Source: an uncultured Lysobacter sp. (lineage in GTDB: Bacteria > Pseudomonadota > Gammaproteobacteria > Xanthomonadales > Xanthomonadaceae). Taken from it: a DNA stretch of 64,000 nucleotides. Location: assembly GCA_946480055.1 (NCBI GenBank), contig CAMLID010000012.1, positions 1 through 64,000 of the forward strand. Reading direction: 5' to 3'. This document shows, piece after piece, positions 30,537-40,664 of this stretch. Both the position numbers and the translations under genes were made by a program. The notes beneath the pieces are model-generated. The model was not told the origin of the DNA. It ran no database searches and was given only the letters and a program-made list of their open reading frames with translations. Position 1 is the first letter of the stretch. Each line of letters starts with the position of its first letter.

Positions 30537-31869
30537 TCGCCGCACTGCGTGCCCTGCCCGCCCCCGGACGCGCGCGCGTCGGACAAAGCTGCACGTGGCG
30601 ATCCTTGCCGCGGCGGCACTGACAGGCAGCGCCAACGCTGGACAGCTGGACTACCGCTTCGAGTTGGAAGCCCTGCACAGCGACAACATCAACTTGAGCG
30701 AAGACAATCAGGCGACCGAAACGGTCCTGGTCCCCCGCGTGAAGTTCAACTTCAAGCAAGAAGGGGCATCGATCGAGCTGCAGGCACGCGGTGAACTCGA
30801 GCGTCGCCACTATTTCGGCAGCCAGTTCGACGACGAGAGCCGGAGCGAGTTCGCAGGACAGCTCAACTGGTCGCTGCTTCCGCAGCGGATGAACCTCGTT
30901 ATCGAGGACTATCTGAGCGAGGAGCCGATCAATTTCCGCGGCGGACGGTATCCGGGCAACCTGCAACGGGTGAACGTCTTCCTCGGTGGCCCCAGCTTCT
31001 TCGCGCGACTGGGCGATGCGACCCGCTTCCAACTGGACCTCAGAGGGGTCAGCACGCATGCAGAAGTGGCGCCCGACTTCGACGGTAAGCGCCACAGCGC
31101 GGCCGCTTCCCTGCAACGCGACCTGAGCCCCACCTCGAAAGCTTCGCTCAACCTGACATCCATGAAGGCCGAGTTCGACGATGCCACGACGGCCGTCGAC
31201 TACACGCGAAATGACGGCTTCGTCCGCTATGAAGGCAGGCTGCGCAAGATCGAGTATGAATTGGACTTGGGCCATTCGCGTCTGAACCGCGACATCGGCG
31301 AAGACCCCACGACAACGATCGCCCGGGCGACGATGCAGTGGCAGCCGAATTCGCGAAACCGCGTTCGTTTCCGCGCCCGCCATCAGTTCGCCGACCAGGT
31401 CCAGGACCTGGTGGTCCGGCTGCGCGACCCCGATGAAAGCCTGGTTCCGGACCTGGTGGACTCGTCCTCCTCGCTGGTGTCGTCCGGCGTGTACAGGCAG
31501 CGCGACGTCGAACTCGACTACCGCTACAGGGGCGAGCGCGTCGGATTCCGCGTGCGTCCGCTGTACAGGGAGTTGCGCTATATCGACCGCGCCGATGCCG
31601 ACCGCACCGAGCGCGGTGCGTTCTTCCAGGTCGACTATCGGCTGCGCCCCCTGGTCACCGTGTTCCTCACCGGTTCGCTGCGCAACCGCGAGTTCCTGAG
31701 CCGAAACGAGGAAGACCGCGATCGTGTGTACAGCCTGGGCATCAGTTATCAGATGACGCAGCACTTGGGTTGGCGCGCCGAAGCGATCCGAAACGAGCGA
31801 AAGTCCAATATTCCGGATCCGGAATACACGGAGAACGCCGTGTTCCTGACGCTCTGGTGGCAGCGCTGA
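30523..31869 (+). CDS. outer-membrane beta-barrel protein of the EPS locus
   Basis: The 448-residue protein starts with an Arg-rich n-region, a hydrophobic core and an ANAGQ cleavage region. It continues as a series of amphipathic strands (FELEALHSDNINLSEDN, LQARGELERRHYFG, and so on) and ends in LTLWWQR. The mature start resembles the outer-membrane proteins (TIGR03016-like) that accompany XrtA EPS export genes. It probably helps EPS pass the outer membrane. Its ATG lies within the 3' end of the kinase-like gene. Family assignment is by eye from strand pattern and gene order. Confidence 0.75.
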   Translation: MRAPDRRTACPARPRTRARRTKLHVAILAAAALTGSANAGQLDYRFELEALHSDNINLSEDNQATETVLVPRVKFNFKQEGASIELQARGELERRHYFGSQFDDESRSEFAGQLNWSLLPQRMNLVIEDYLSEEPINFRGGRYPGNLQRVNVFLGGPSFFARLGDATRFQLDLRGVSTHAEVAPDFDGKRHSAAASLQRDLSPTSKASLNLTSMKAEFDDATTAVDYTRNDGFVRYEGRLRKIEYELDLGHSRLNRDIGEDPTTTIARATMQWQPNSRNRVRFRARHQFADQVQDLVVRLRDPDESLVPDLVDSSSSLVSSGVYRQRDVELDYRYRGERVGFRVRPLYRELRYIDRADADRTERGAFFQVDYRLRPLVTVFLTGSLRNREFLSRNEEDRDRVYSLGISYQMTQHLGWRAEAIRNERKSNIPDPEYTENAVFLTLWWQR

Positions 31870-31886
31870 CGGAGAGACCTAGAGCC

Positions 31887-33023
31887 ATGCTCGAAGTTCT
31901 GTTCTGGGGTTCGGTCTGCCTGTTGGCATACGTCTACGCGGGTTATCCGGTCCTGGCGATCGCCATCGCACGCATCCGGCCGCGCGAGTCGCACAAGGAA
32001 GCCATCACTCCGTCCGTCACCGTGATCATCACGGCGTACAACGAAGAGAAGGACATAGCGCAGAAGGTCCGGAACGTACTGGCTCTGGATTACCCACGAC
32101 AGCAGATCGACGTCATCGTCGCTTCGGACGCCTCCAGCGACGAAACCGACCGCGTCGTGCGCGACCTCGACGCCCACAATGTACGCCTGCTTCGCATCGA
32201 AGGACGCCAGGGCAAGACGGCTTGCCAGAACGCGGCCGCGGCCGCCGCATCCGGGGACATCCTGCTCTTCACCGACGCAACGACCCGGATCGAAACGCAT
32301 GCCCTGCGGGCGATGACGCGTAATTTCCACGACACTTCGGTGGGCTGCGTCGCCGGCCGCCTCAGCTATGTCGCACAGCAGGACGATGCGACGGGCCAGG
32401 GCGGGACGTCCTACTGGAACTACGAAATCATGCTGCGGATGGCGGAAAGCGATCTTGGTTCGCTCATCGGCGTCTCCGGCTGCCTGTATGCGGTCCGCCG
32501 TAGCGCCTACCGCGAGATCGCCCCGGAGCTGATCAGCGACTTCGTCGTCGCGATGGTGGTCCGGGAGCAAGGTCTGCGTACCGTCCTCGAACCCGATGCG
32601 ATGTGTTACGAACAGACCCTGGATCATCCCGATCGCGAACTGGCCATGCGCGTGCGCGTCGGCATGCGCAGCCTCTCGGCGCTGGCGAGCCAGAAGCGCT
32701 TTCTCAACCCATTCAGATTCGGCGCGTTCGCCTGGCAGCTCTGGTCGCACAAGCTGCTCAGGTACCTGTCACCGGTGTTCTGGATGCTCGCACTGCTAGC
32801 CAACCTGGCGCTCGCCCTGCAGGGACGCTACATATGGCTGCTGGCACTGCAGCTCGCGTTGCTGTTTTCGGGCCTGCTTGGATTTACGTCGCTGCGCCTG
32901 TCGGGGAAGTCGCGCTTTCTTGCGAAGCCGTACTACTTCCTGCTGACCAACCTGGCCTCCGCCGTCAGCCTGTTCCGGTTCCTGCGCGGCGAACGCATCG
33001 TGACCTGGACTCCCCAGCGCTGA
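31887..33023 (+). CDS. membrane-associated family 2 glycosyltransferase
   Basis: The 378-residue protein has one N-terminal membrane helix and a GT-A catalytic domain (VTVIITAYNEEKDIAQKV, VASDASSDETD, LFTDATTRIE). A VSGCLYAVRR acceptor region and a C-terminal pair of membrane helices before FRFLRGER follow. The layout is that of processive or polyprenol-linked sugar transferases such as IcaA/HasA relatives, though the usual QxxRW is replaced by a diverged segment. It would add a sugar to the lipid-linked repeat unit at the inner membrane. The start at 31887 follows GGAGAG and avoids overlap with the barrel gene. Confidence 0.85.
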   Translation: MLEVLFWGSVCLLAYVYAGYPVLAIAIARIRPRESHKEAITPSVTVIITAYNEEKDIAQKVRNVLALDYPRQQIDVIVASDASSDETDRVVRDLDAHNVRLLRIEGRQGKTACQNAAAAAASGDILLFTDATTRIETHALRAMTRNFHDTSVGCVAGRLSYVAQQDDATGQGGTSYWNYEIMLRMAESDLGSLIGVSGCLYAVRRSAYREIAPELISDFVVAMVVREQGLRTVLEPDAMCYEQTLDHPDRELAMRVRVGMRSLSALASQKRFLNPFRFGAFAWQLWSHKLLRYLSPVFWMLALLANLALALQGRYIWLLALQLALLFSGLLGFTSLRLSGKSRFLAKPYYFLLTNLASAVSLFRFLRGERIVTWTPQR

Positions 33024-33126
33024 GCGAAAGCGTCCTTCTCGCCGGTAGCCGATCGCCTCCCGACCACTGGCCGTCGATGGCGCCACGCAACGTTGTTTTT
33101 ACTGAACAGGGGTCGGGTAAACGACA

Positions 33127-34449
33127 ATGCAGTCGCGGGCAATCCATGACTTCACCAGCTCCGAAGGCGCCGCGGCCGCGACGCCGGAGGACACAGCCTG
33201 CGCGGAGTTCGCGACGACTTCGCGCCAGCCATTGCGACGGGTCGTTTACGTGGTCTCGCAGTTTCCAAGCTGGTCCGAAACATTCATCGTTCGTGAAATC
33301 CGTACCCTGATCGAGGTCGGGGTCGACGTGCGAATTCTTTCCCTGAAACACTCCGACGAAACCATGGTCCAGGCGGACGCTGCAGCGCTGCTGGATCGCG
33401 TTCGCCAGCCGCTGGGTCTGCTGCCGACCTTGTGGAATAACCTGCGCATCCTGCTTTCGCATCCCGTCCGTATCGGCGGCGTCGTCGCCACGATCGTCGT
33501 GGACACCTGGCGCACTCCGGCGGTCCTGGCGAAATCGCTGGGGACGCTGGTCCGGAGCCTGAGCCAGGTTCCCTGGCTCCAGGCATTCGATCCGCAATTC
33601 ATTCATGCGCATTGGTCGACGTATCCGACAACGGCAGCCTGGGCGCTGGCGCGCGCGATGGAACGTCCATTCGGCTTCACCTGCCACGCGCATGACGTAT
33701 TCAGGAACCATCAGTTGCTGCCGCGCAAGATCGCCGATGCGGCGCTGGCGGTCACGATTTCGCGCCACAACGTCGGTTGGCTCGATCGCAACATATCCGC
33801 GCTGGCACCGCGCAAACTGAAGGTCGTGCATTGCGGCGTCGACCTGCGGCAGATTTCCCTGAGGACGGAAGATCCATCCGGAAACAGGATTCTTGGCGTC
33901 GGCCGCCTGTCTCCCGAAAAGGGATTCCATACGCTGATAGAGGCGTTGGCGATTCTGCGCGACAACGGTACGCCGTTCCAATGCACGCTGGTTGGCGAGG
34001 GCCCGGCACGCCAGGAGCTGCTGGACCTGATCGATCACCACGAGCTGCGGCAACACGTGGAATTGGCTGGCGCGCAACCGCAGGAATACGTGCGCACGGC
34101 ACTGGAAAAGGCCACGGTATTCGCCCTTCCCTGCCAGATCGCCGCCAATGGCAGCCGCGACGGCATCCCGGTGGCCCTGATGGAAGCGATGGCTGCGGGC
34201 TGTCCTGTCGTCAGCTGCCCGGTTTCCGGCGTGCCGGAACTGATCGGCAACGAAGTGCATGGACTCCTGGCGACCGAGCGCGACGCCGCCTCGCTCGCGC
34301 AGGCGCTCCAGCGCTTGCTGGACGATGCTCCGCTGCGCAGGCGGCTGTCGATCGCGGCACGGCAGCGTATCGAAGTGGAGTTCGATGCTCGCAAGGAAGC
34401 TCTCAAGCTGCATGGCCTGATGACGGGGGCCATCAACAATGCGGCGTGA
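33127..34449 (+). CDS. family 4 glycosyltransferase
   Basis: The 440-residue GT-B protein has a Rossmann start after a ~35-residue tail (RRVVYVVSQFPSWSETFIVREI). That phrase is typical of colanic-acid-type transferases of the WcaL/AmsK kind. The C-terminal half has ILGVGRLSPEKGFHTLIEAL and the E-x7-E region DGIPVALMEAMAAGCPVV. It is predicted to be a retaining transferase acting at the cytoplasmic face. It overlaps the next gene by 11 bases. Confidence 0.88.
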   Translation: MQSRAIHDFTSSEGAAAATPEDTACAEFATTSRQPLRRVVYVVSQFPSWSETFIVREIRTLIEVGVDVRILSLKHSDETMVQADAAALLDRVRQPLGLLPTLWNNLRILLSHPVRIGGVVATIVVDTWRTPAVLAKSLGTLVRSLSQVPWLQAFDPQFIHAHWSTYPTTAAWALARAMERPFGFTCHAHDVFRNHQLLPRKIADAALAVTISRHNVGWLDRNISALAPRKLKVVHCGVDLRQISLRTEDPSGNRILGVGRLSPEKGFHTLIEALAILRDNGTPFQCTLVGEGPARQELLDLIDHHELRQHVELAGAQPQEYVRTALEKATVFALPCQIAANGSRDGIPVALMEAMAAGCPVVSCPVSGVPELIGNEVHGLLATERDAASLAQALQRLLDDAPLRRRLSIAARQRIEVEFDARKEALKLHGLMTGAINNAA

Positions 34450-35602
34450 CCGGCTCCTGGTGGTAATCGACGGCATGGAAGTTGGCGGTAGCCAACGCCA
34501 GGTCCAGCACCTGCTCATGGGCCTGGATCGCCGGCGATGGGAGCCCGAGCTGGCATTCTTCCGTTGCGACTCCTTCCTGGCCGAGGCGATCCGGCGCGAC
34601 GGCGTTCCAGTGCACTACCTGCCGAAGCGCCGCCGGATCGACCTTCCGTTCTTGCTCGCCTACGCGCGCCTGTTGCGGAGTCGCGATTACGCAATCGTTC
34701 ATGCCTTCTCGTTGACAGCCGAATGGTCGACGGTCCTCGCGCGCCTGCTGTCGCGCCGCCGGCCGGCGCTCGTCGCGTCCGAGCGCAGTTTCGCGCTCGA
34801 CAAGCCGGCCTGGTTCTGGTGGCTCAAGCGCCTGGTCCTTGGCCAAAGCGCCGCCGTCATAGCGAACTCGAATGCCGGCGCCCATGCCACCGCCCGCCGC
34901 ACCGGAACGCCTGAGACGATGTTCGTAACCATCGCCAATGGCGTCAGCATTCCTGTGGCGATCTCCCGCGATGAACGCGCAGCGACCCGGCGCTCGCTCG
35001 GCGTACCGGACGGGCGCCAGTTCGGCTTGTTCGTCGGACGGCTCGTATCGGTCAAGAACCTGCCTTGCCTGGTCCGCGCGCTGGCGACGATGCAGCCGAG
35101 CGAGCGCCCGTGGATCGCACTTGCCGGCGACGGGCCGCTCAGGATCGCAATCGAAGAGCTTGCGGCGGACCACCACGTGGAAGCGGACCTGTGCTTCCTT
35201 GGCGAGCGCTCGGATGCGACCAGACTGATGCAGGCCGCTGATTTCCTGGTACTGCCTTCCCATTTCGAAGGACTCTCGAACGCACTGCTCGAAAGCATGG
35301 CCGCTGGCTGTCCGGTGATCGCTTCGGCCGTAGGCGGCAATGTCGAGCTGATCGACGATGAGCGCACGGGCCTGCTGTTCCGTCCCGACGATGCCAACCA
35401 ACTGGCTGCCGCGATGTCGCGCATGGCCGACCCGCTGCTGCGCTCGCTGCTCGCACGGGCGGCCATGCAACACGTGACCCAGCACCACAGCCAGAACGCG
35501 CTCGGCGCCGCGACATCGGCCGTCTACGAGCGTTGCCTCCGGCCGGAGGACTCCACCGACAACGGCGTGCTCGTGCGCGCAGCCCGCGGCCCGGCGAAAT
35601 GA
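34439..35602 (+). CDS. family 4 glycosyltransferase
   Basis: The 387-residue GT-B protein begins MRRDRLLVVIDGMEVGGSQRQ, the GGxxR/Q loop of GT4 enzymes. It contains GLFVGRLVSVKNLPCLVRAL and the donor-binding FEGLSNALLESMAAGCPVIA. A retaining sugar transfer to the EPS repeat unit is predicted; the sugar is unknown. It starts inside the previous gene, so translation is coupled. Confidence 0.88.
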   Translation: MRRDRLLVVIDGMEVGGSQRQVQHLLMGLDRRRWEPELAFFRCDSFLAEAIRRDGVPVHYLPKRRRIDLPFLLAYARLLRSRDYAIVHAFSLTAEWSTVLARLLSRRRPALVASERSFALDKPAWFWWLKRLVLGQSAAVIANSNAGAHATARRTGTPETMFVTIANGVSIPVAISRDERAATRRSLGVPDGRQFGLFVGRLVSVKNLPCLVRALATMQPSERPWIALAGDGPLRIAIEELAADHHVEADLCFLGERSDATRLMQAADFLVLPSHFEGLSNALLESMAAGCPVIASAVGGNVELIDDERTGLLFRPDDANQLAAAMSRMADPLLRSLLARAAMQHVTQHHSQNALGAATSAVYERCLRPEDSTDNGVLVRAARGPAK

Positions 35603-35662
35603 ACACTGAATCCGCATCTCGGAACCATGCGACCGGCATCGCCGGCGGGGCGAACTGATCCG

Positions 35663-36991
35663 ATGCGCCTGCTCTATGCCATTCCGATCATCCTTCTTCC
35701 GAACACGGCGCACCTGCCACCGGATGTCAGCGTCGGCACGTCGGTCGCCTTGCTCGTGATCGCGATGCTTATGGGCGGGCGCGAGCCCGCATACCTGACG
35801 CGTCCGGGCTACCTCATTCCGCCGCTGCTCGCCCTGTTTCTGGCGATGCTGATCGGTTTCATCGCGGCGCACTGGCACGACCTGGCCAACGCTGAGAAGG
35901 ATCTGCGCGAAGCCAAAGTCGCCGTCCTGTATCCGTTGTTGTACATCGCCTACCGCAAGTGCGGCTTGGACATGAAGCAGACCAGGCAGCTCATCCTGCT
36001 GGTGCTGGTGGTCGCCGTGGGAGCGGGACTGGAAGCCGTCCTGCAGGGGCTGTCGTTCAACCTGGGCGAGTTCTCCGAGACCCAGCGCGCCACCGGCCCC
36101 TTCGGCCAGATCAAGATGGCGAATCGCGCGGGCGTGTTCTTTGCGATGTTCCTGCCGATGCTGTTCGCACCGACCTTGCAGTATCGGCAGCGCCGGTGGG
36201 TGCGCTGGGCGGCGTTCGCGGGCAGTGCGATCCTGGCGATGGCCATCCTGCTTACCTACTCGCGCCAGTCCTATTTGATCGGCCTGTTCTCGATCATGAT
36301 CCTGCTGGTATCGCGCAGCATTCCTGCGGCGATGCTCGCCGCGCTGCTGCTCGTGGCGACCTCGGCGACTTTGTTGCCCGGGAGCGTCGTCGACCGCGTC
36401 CAGCAGACCCAGCAGGTCTCCGGCACCGGCTCAGTGACCTTCGACGTCAGCACCACCAGCCGCTTCTCGATCTGGAACGGCACGATCGACATGTTGCGCG
36501 ACCATCCCGCCGGCGTGGGCCTGGGACGCTTCAGCGAGCATATCGGCGACTACACCAACTACGCCGGCAAGGACGCGCACAACGGCTTCCTGCTGACCTT
36601 GGCCGAGTGCGGGCCGCTCGGCCTGTTGGCACTGCTTTGGGTGTTCTGGCGGTTATGGCGGCTTGCGGGTTCACTGCGCCGTTCCGCCGCGGCCATAGCG
36701 CCATCGCAAGCACGCACCTTAGAGCTTGGCTTCACGTTCGCGGTCCTATCGATGGCGCTCGGCAACATGTACGGCAGCCCCTTCTTCGACAGCGTCGTCA
36801 TGGCCAACTTCTGGATCCTGTGCGGGCTGATGGAACGCTACGGCATCCTCAAGGCACATGCGAGCCAGGGGGCCGAGGCCTCCAGCGCGCCCAGCCCGGC
36901 ACCGATTCCTGCCGGTCAACGCTTCCCACTCGCGGCCCGGGCGCAGCCGCGCCTTACGGGTGTTGCGAGGTCCCGGCGGTTGTTCCGTTGA
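35663..36991 (+). CDS. O-antigen ligase/Wzy-type EPS polymerase
   Basis: The protein is almost entirely membrane helices (about ten to twelve) with a large periplasmic loop. It has the Wzy_C/ligase signature near residue 295: AHNGFLLTLAECGPLGLLALLW. RATGPFGQIKMANRAG and FSIWNGTIDMLRDHPAGVGLG precede it, as in Wzy/WaaL proteins. In an EPS locus with Wzx, Wzz and Wza partners the natural role is polymerase. The start is placed at 35663 because membrane helix 1 begins there; an ATG at 35627 would add 12 polar residues. Confidence 0.87.
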   Translation: MRLLYAIPIILLPNTAHLPPDVSVGTSVALLVIAMLMGGREPAYLTRPGYLIPPLLALFLAMLIGFIAAHWHDLANAEKDLREAKVAVLYPLLYIAYRKCGLDMKQTRQLILLVLVVAVGAGLEAVLQGLSFNLGEFSETQRATGPFGQIKMANRAGVFFAMFLPMLFAPTLQYRQRRWVRWAAFAGSAILAMAILLTYSRQSYLIGLFSIMILLVSRSIPAAMLAALLLVATSATLLPGSVVDRVQQTQQVSGTGSVTFDVSTTSRFSIWNGTIDMLRDHPAGVGLGRFSEHIGDYTNYAGKDAHNGFLLTLAECGPLGLLALLWVFWRLWRLAGSLRRSAAAIAPSQARTLELGFTFAVLSMALGNMYGSPFFDSVVMANFWILCGLMERYGILKAHASQGAEASSAPSPAPIPAGQRFPLAARAQPRLTGVARSRRLFR

Positions 36992-38597
36992 TGTTCGAGC
37001 GCGGACAAGGGGGAACAGCATCAGCATCTGCCACCACCATCGCAGTCGCACCGGGAACACGCATCGCCGAACGCCACGATTGGTGCTCGCGGCGTTCGCG
37101 TTCGCGTCGTTGGCCGCGTGCGCGGATGAAACCGAACCCGCATCGGAGCTGTGTCCATCGGGCCGTCCCGGCAAGTCCGATCTCCCGATAGCGGCTACGA
37201 CATCGGCAGGTGGAATGACCTACTACGTTCGCACCGACGGCGGCGATTCCAACCAGTGCAACGGTCGCGTTGATGCGGCCTATTCCAGCAGCGGCGCCGC
37301 CGATGACTGCGCGTGGAACAATCCGGCCATCGCCCTGCCCGCCTCCGGTCCTGCGCGCATCGCGGGTGGCGACACCCTGTTGATCGGCGCAGGCACCTAC
37401 GAGATCGGCAACGGCGGGCCTATGCAATCCATACCCGGCGGGCCCAGTCGCGCAAATCCGACACGTCTGCTGGGCAAATCGGGCACGACTCCGAAACTGG
37501 TCGGCGTCGCGGGCACGCACCGCGTACTCAACCTGGACGGCAGCTCGAACGTGGAAGTCGGCAATCTCGAAGTCACCGACAACAGCGACTGCGTCTACAA
37601 GCATCCCGACTCCGCTGCGGCATGTGCCGGCTCCATGGCCTGGGCTCGCGTAGGGCTGTACGCCCGTGCCTCGAGCAACGTCTGGCTGCACGACCTCAAC
37701 ATCCATGGACTCGCGGCGCGCGGCATCAATGCAGGCGGCCTCAGCAACTGGACGATCGAGCGCGTCAAGCTAAACCGGAACGGTACCGCGGGCTGGGACG
37801 GCAACATCGGCGACGGCGGCTCCAACTCCGGCAGGATCATCCTGCGTAATGTCGAGATCGCCTGGAACGGCTGCGGCGAACGCGTGGCCACCGGCGAGCC
37901 GTGGGCGTGCTGGGCACAGCAGACCGGTGGCTACGGCGACGGCCTGGGCACCACCGACACCGGCGGGCAGTGGCTGATCCAGGACGCATTCGTCCACCAC
38001 AACACGTCCGACGGACTCGACCTGCGCTACATGGACGGCGCCGACGCTACACGGGTGACGCTGCGCCGCATCCACGCCGTGGCGAACGCAGGCAACCAGG
38101 TCAAGGTAAAGGGCAACTCCCTGATCGAGAACTCGGTTCTCGTCGGCAACTGCAGTTTCTTCAAGAACAAGTTCTTCATGACGGATCGCGACCTGTGTCG
38201 CGCCGATGGCAGCACGCTGCAACTGGTGATGACCGGCCATGACACTGCGATCGTCCGCCATAACACCATCAGCGGCGAAGGCGCGGTGCAGATCGGCCAC
38301 AGCGAGGGCACTCCGACGGATCGCATCCAGGTCAGGAACAATCTCGTGATCGGATCGCCGTACTACCTGCGGCCCGACAACCTGACCGCGTTCAACGGCG
38401 GCAGGACCTGGGCCATCACCAGCTACGCCGGCAACATCGCCTGGAACGTGCGCAGCTGCCCCGGCGACACGATCTGCGACCAGAACCCTCGCCTGGCCAA
38501 CATGACGCTGGCCGCCTTCAATGCCGAACCGCTCGCCGGCAGCCCCGCGAGCGGCAAAGCCGGCGCAGTGCCATGCGGCAAGGCGCCGATCCGCTAA
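36960..38597 (+). CDS. right-handed beta-helix protein 1 (putative lipoprotein)
   Basis: This is a parallel beta-helix repeat protein, the fold of polysaccharide lyases, hydrolases and epimerases. The conserved part runs from YYVRTDGGD to about AFNAEPLAGSP. It closely matches the second paralogue at 41230. LVLAAFAFASLAAC looks like a lipobox-bearing signal. The start is unsure: in-frame candidates are ATG 36858 (134-base overlap with the polymerase), GTG 36960 (used here) and TTG 37080. AAGGGGGA at 37007-37014 is followed by an ATC at 37020 rather than a standard codon. The protein lacks the C-terminal Ig-like part of its paralogue. It may trim or modify the EPS; no catalytic residue could be assigned. 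Confidence 0.7.
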   Translation: MLRGPGGCSVDVRARTRGNSISICHHHRSRTGNTHRRTPRLVLAAFAFASLAACADETEPASELCPSGRPGKSDLPIAATTSAGGMTYYVRTDGGDSNQCNGRVDAAYSSSGAADDCAWNNPAIALPASGPARIAGGDTLLIGAGTYEIGNGGPMQSIPGGPSRANPTRLLGKSGTTPKLVGVAGTHRVLNLDGSSNVEVGNLEVTDNSDCVYKHPDSAAACAGSMAWARVGLYARASSNVWLHDLNIHGLAARGINAGGLSNWTIERVKLNRNGTAGWDGNIGDGGSNSGRIILRNVEIAWNGCGERVATGEPWACWAQQTGGYGDGLGTTDTGGQWLIQDAFVHHNTSDGLDLRYMDGADATRVTLRRIHAVANAGNQVKVKGNSLIENSVLVGNCSFFKNKFFMTDRDLCRADGSTLQLVMTGHDTAIVRHNTISGEGAVQIGHSEGTPTDRIQVRNNLVIGSPYYLRPDNLTAFNGGRTWAITSYAGNIAWNVRSCPGDTICDQNPRLANMTLAAFNAEPLAGSPASGKAGAVPCGKAPIR

Positions 38598-38613
38598 CGG
38601 GACGGAATCCACC

Positions 38614-39993
38614 ATGGGCCTGACGGACAAGATCTACGCTCATCTCCCGCAACGGGGCCAGGACGTCGCCGCATCGGCGTTCGGCCTCTATCGCCATTGG
38701 CTGCGCTCGGGACCGGGATACAGCGACCTGCTCCATGGCTACCGCGATCGAGACTCTTGGCCGCTCGACGGGTTCGCCGCGTATCAGGCGGAAAAGCTGA
38801 AGATCCTGCTCGGCAATGCCGCCGACCACATTCCCTACTATCGACTGACCTGGAGCGATGACGAAAAGGCCGCGGCACGCGCAGGGCGCCTGTCGGAGCT
38901 TCCGCTGCTGTCGAAGGATCCGATCCGCAGCAATCCGCAGGACTTCGCCCGCGACGATGTGCGCCCGCTGCTCCGTTACCGCTTCCTCACCAGCGGCTCG
39001 ACAGGCACGCCGGTATCGACGCTATGGACGGCAAGGGAAGCACGCGACGCCAGGGCGCTACGCGAAGCACGATCCGCGAACTGGGCAGGCACTTCCTTCA
39101 CCGAGGGCCGTGCGACCTTTTCCGGACGTATTGTCGTTCCCGATGCGAACAGCAACGGCCCTTTCCATCGCTACAACCGGGTGGAAAACCAGGTTTACTT
39201 CTCGGCCTTTCATTTAAGCCGCGAGAACGCCGACCAGTACGTGGAAGCGCTGTGGCGCCACAAGACGCAATGGCTGACGGGATACGCCGTGTCGTACTAC
39301 CTGCTCGCGCGCCACATCCTGGACCGCAACCTCAGCGTTCCACCGTTGAAAGCCGTCGTGACGACCAGCGAAAAGCTCACACCGAGCATGCGCGAAGTCA
39401 TGGAGCGGGCATACGGATGCAGGGTGTTCGAAGAGTACGGCACTGTCGAGAACGCCGTCTTCGCCAGCGAATGCGCGCACCAGCGCCTACACGTGAGTCC
39501 GGACGCGGGCGTCGTCGAGATCCTGCGCCCCGACGGCCACGTCTGCGATCCGGGCGAGGCAGGAGAAGTCGTGGCCACCGGCTTCGTGCGGCAGTACCAG
39601 CCCTTCATCAGGTATCGCGTCGGCGACGTCGCGTCGTGGGATCCGCAGCCATGCGCTTGCGGACGCCAAATGCCGGTACTGAAGGAAGTGGTCGGACGGA
39701 TCGAAGATGTGGTGGTCGGCCCGGACGGGCGCCAGATGGTCCGGTTCCACGGGATCTTCGTCGGCCAGGACCACGTCGTCGAAGGGCAGATCATTCAAGA
39801 AGCGCTCGATCGTATCCGCGTGAAGGTCGTGCCGGCCGCGGCCTTCGACCAAACCGATGCCGCCGACATAGAGAGACGCGTCCGCCAGCGCCTTGGAGAG
39901 GTCACCGTGATCGTCGAACCCGTCGAATCGATACCACGATCGGCGAACGGCAAATTCAAGGCCGTGGTTTCGCACCTGAAGGCGAACGACTGA
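38614..39993 (+). CDS. CapK/PaaK-type adenylate-forming enzyme
   Basis: The 459-residue protein belongs to the phenylacetate-CoA ligase-like branch of the ANL superfamily, which includes CapK of capsule loci. The ATP loop reads FLTSGSTGTPVSTLW (near residue 130). The adenylate motif is FEEYGTVEN and RYRVGD binds the ribose. CACGRQMPVLKEVVGR and SIPRSANGKFKAVVSH form the C-terminal lid region with the catalytic Lys. It should activate a carboxylic acid as an acyl-adenylate, perhaps for modification of the EPS. It lies one base-overlap away from an acyltransferase, a likely partner. The acid is unknown. Confidence 0.88.
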   Translation: MGLTDKIYAHLPQRGQDVAASAFGLYRHWLRSGPGYSDLLHGYRDRDSWPLDGFAAYQAEKLKILLGNAADHIPYYRLTWSDDEKAAARAGRLSELPLLSKDPIRSNPQDFARDDVRPLLRYRFLTSGSTGTPVSTLWTAREARDARALREARSANWAGTSFTEGRATFSGRIVVPDANSNGPFHRYNRVENQVYFSAFHLSRENADQYVEALWRHKTQWLTGYAVSYYLLARHILDRNLSVPPLKAVVTTSEKLTPSMREVMERAYGCRVFEEYGTVENAVFASECAHQRLHVSPDAGVVEILRPDGHVCDPGEAGEVVATGFVRQYQPFIRYRVGDVASWDPQPCACGRQMPVLKEVVGRIEDVVVGPDGRQMVRFHGIFVGQDHVVEGQIIQEALDRIRVKVVPAAAFDQTDAADIERRVRQRLGEVTVIVEPVESIPRSANGKFKAVVSHLKAND

Positions 39994-40664
39994 TGGGCGA
40001 CAGTGTGCATCCATCGAAGGATGTTCCGAGGATCGGCGACGCGACCTCGGAACGCTCACAGGCGGGAAGGCCCATGACGTTCGCGCAATACAGATACCTG
40101 GTGCTTTCCGATCTCTATCGGATCACCGGAAACGCGAAGCGATCCTCGCTGCTTCGTTACATCTTCCACGGCGAGTCGTACCGATACAATTTCTGGATGC
40201 GCACCTGCGCATACACGAAGGCCCACCCCTTGCGCAGGTACACGCTCTATCCGTTCGCGCGCCTTGTGCTCGGGCATTTGGTCTACAAGCTGGGAATCTC
40301 CATCCCCGCCGGCACCTCCATCGGCAGCGGGTTCTACATCGGCCACTTCGGCGGCATCGTCGTCAGCCAGAAAGCCACGATCGGCCGGAACTGCAACATC
40401 TCCCAAGGCGTGACGATCGGGCGGGCGAACCGCGGCAGGAATCAGGGCTATCCGATCCTGGGGGACAACATCTACATCGGCCCTGGAGCGGTGATCGCCG
40501 GCAGCGTCCGTATCGGCAACAACGTGGCGATCGGCGCCAACTGCGTGGTCACGATGGACATCCCGGACGACTCGGTAGTGGTCGGCGTACCAGGCAGGAT
40601 CATTTCCCAGGAAGGCTCGGCCGGCTACGTCAACAGGACGGATTACGACGGAAAGCTCGGCTAA
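39993..40664 (+). CDS. hexapeptide-repeat acyltransferase (serine acetyltransferase-like)
   Basis: The 223-residue product has a helical N-terminal part and a left-handed beta-helix of hexapeptide repeats (IPAGTSIGSGFYIGHFGGIVVS, IGRNCNISQGVTIG, ILGDNIYIGPGAVIAGSVRIGNNVAIGANCVV). It ends with a VVVGVPGRII closure. The His of FYIGHFGG is the catalytic base in CysE-like enzymes. In an EPS operon it most likely O-acetylates a sugar (EpsC/WcaB type) rather than making O-acetylserine. Its ATG overlaps the stop of the CapK-like gene (TGATG). Confidence 0.87.
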   Translation: MGDSVHPSKDVPRIGDATSERSQAGRPMTFAQYRYLVLSDLYRITGNAKRSSLLRYIFHGESYRYNFWMRTCAYTKAHPLRRYTLYPFARLVLGHLVYKLGISIPAGTSIGSGFYIGHFGGIVVSQKATIGRNCNISQGVTIGRANRGRNQGYPILGDNIYIGPGAVIAGSVRIGNNVAIGANCVVTMDIPDDSVVVGVPGRIISQEGSAGYVNRTDYDGKLG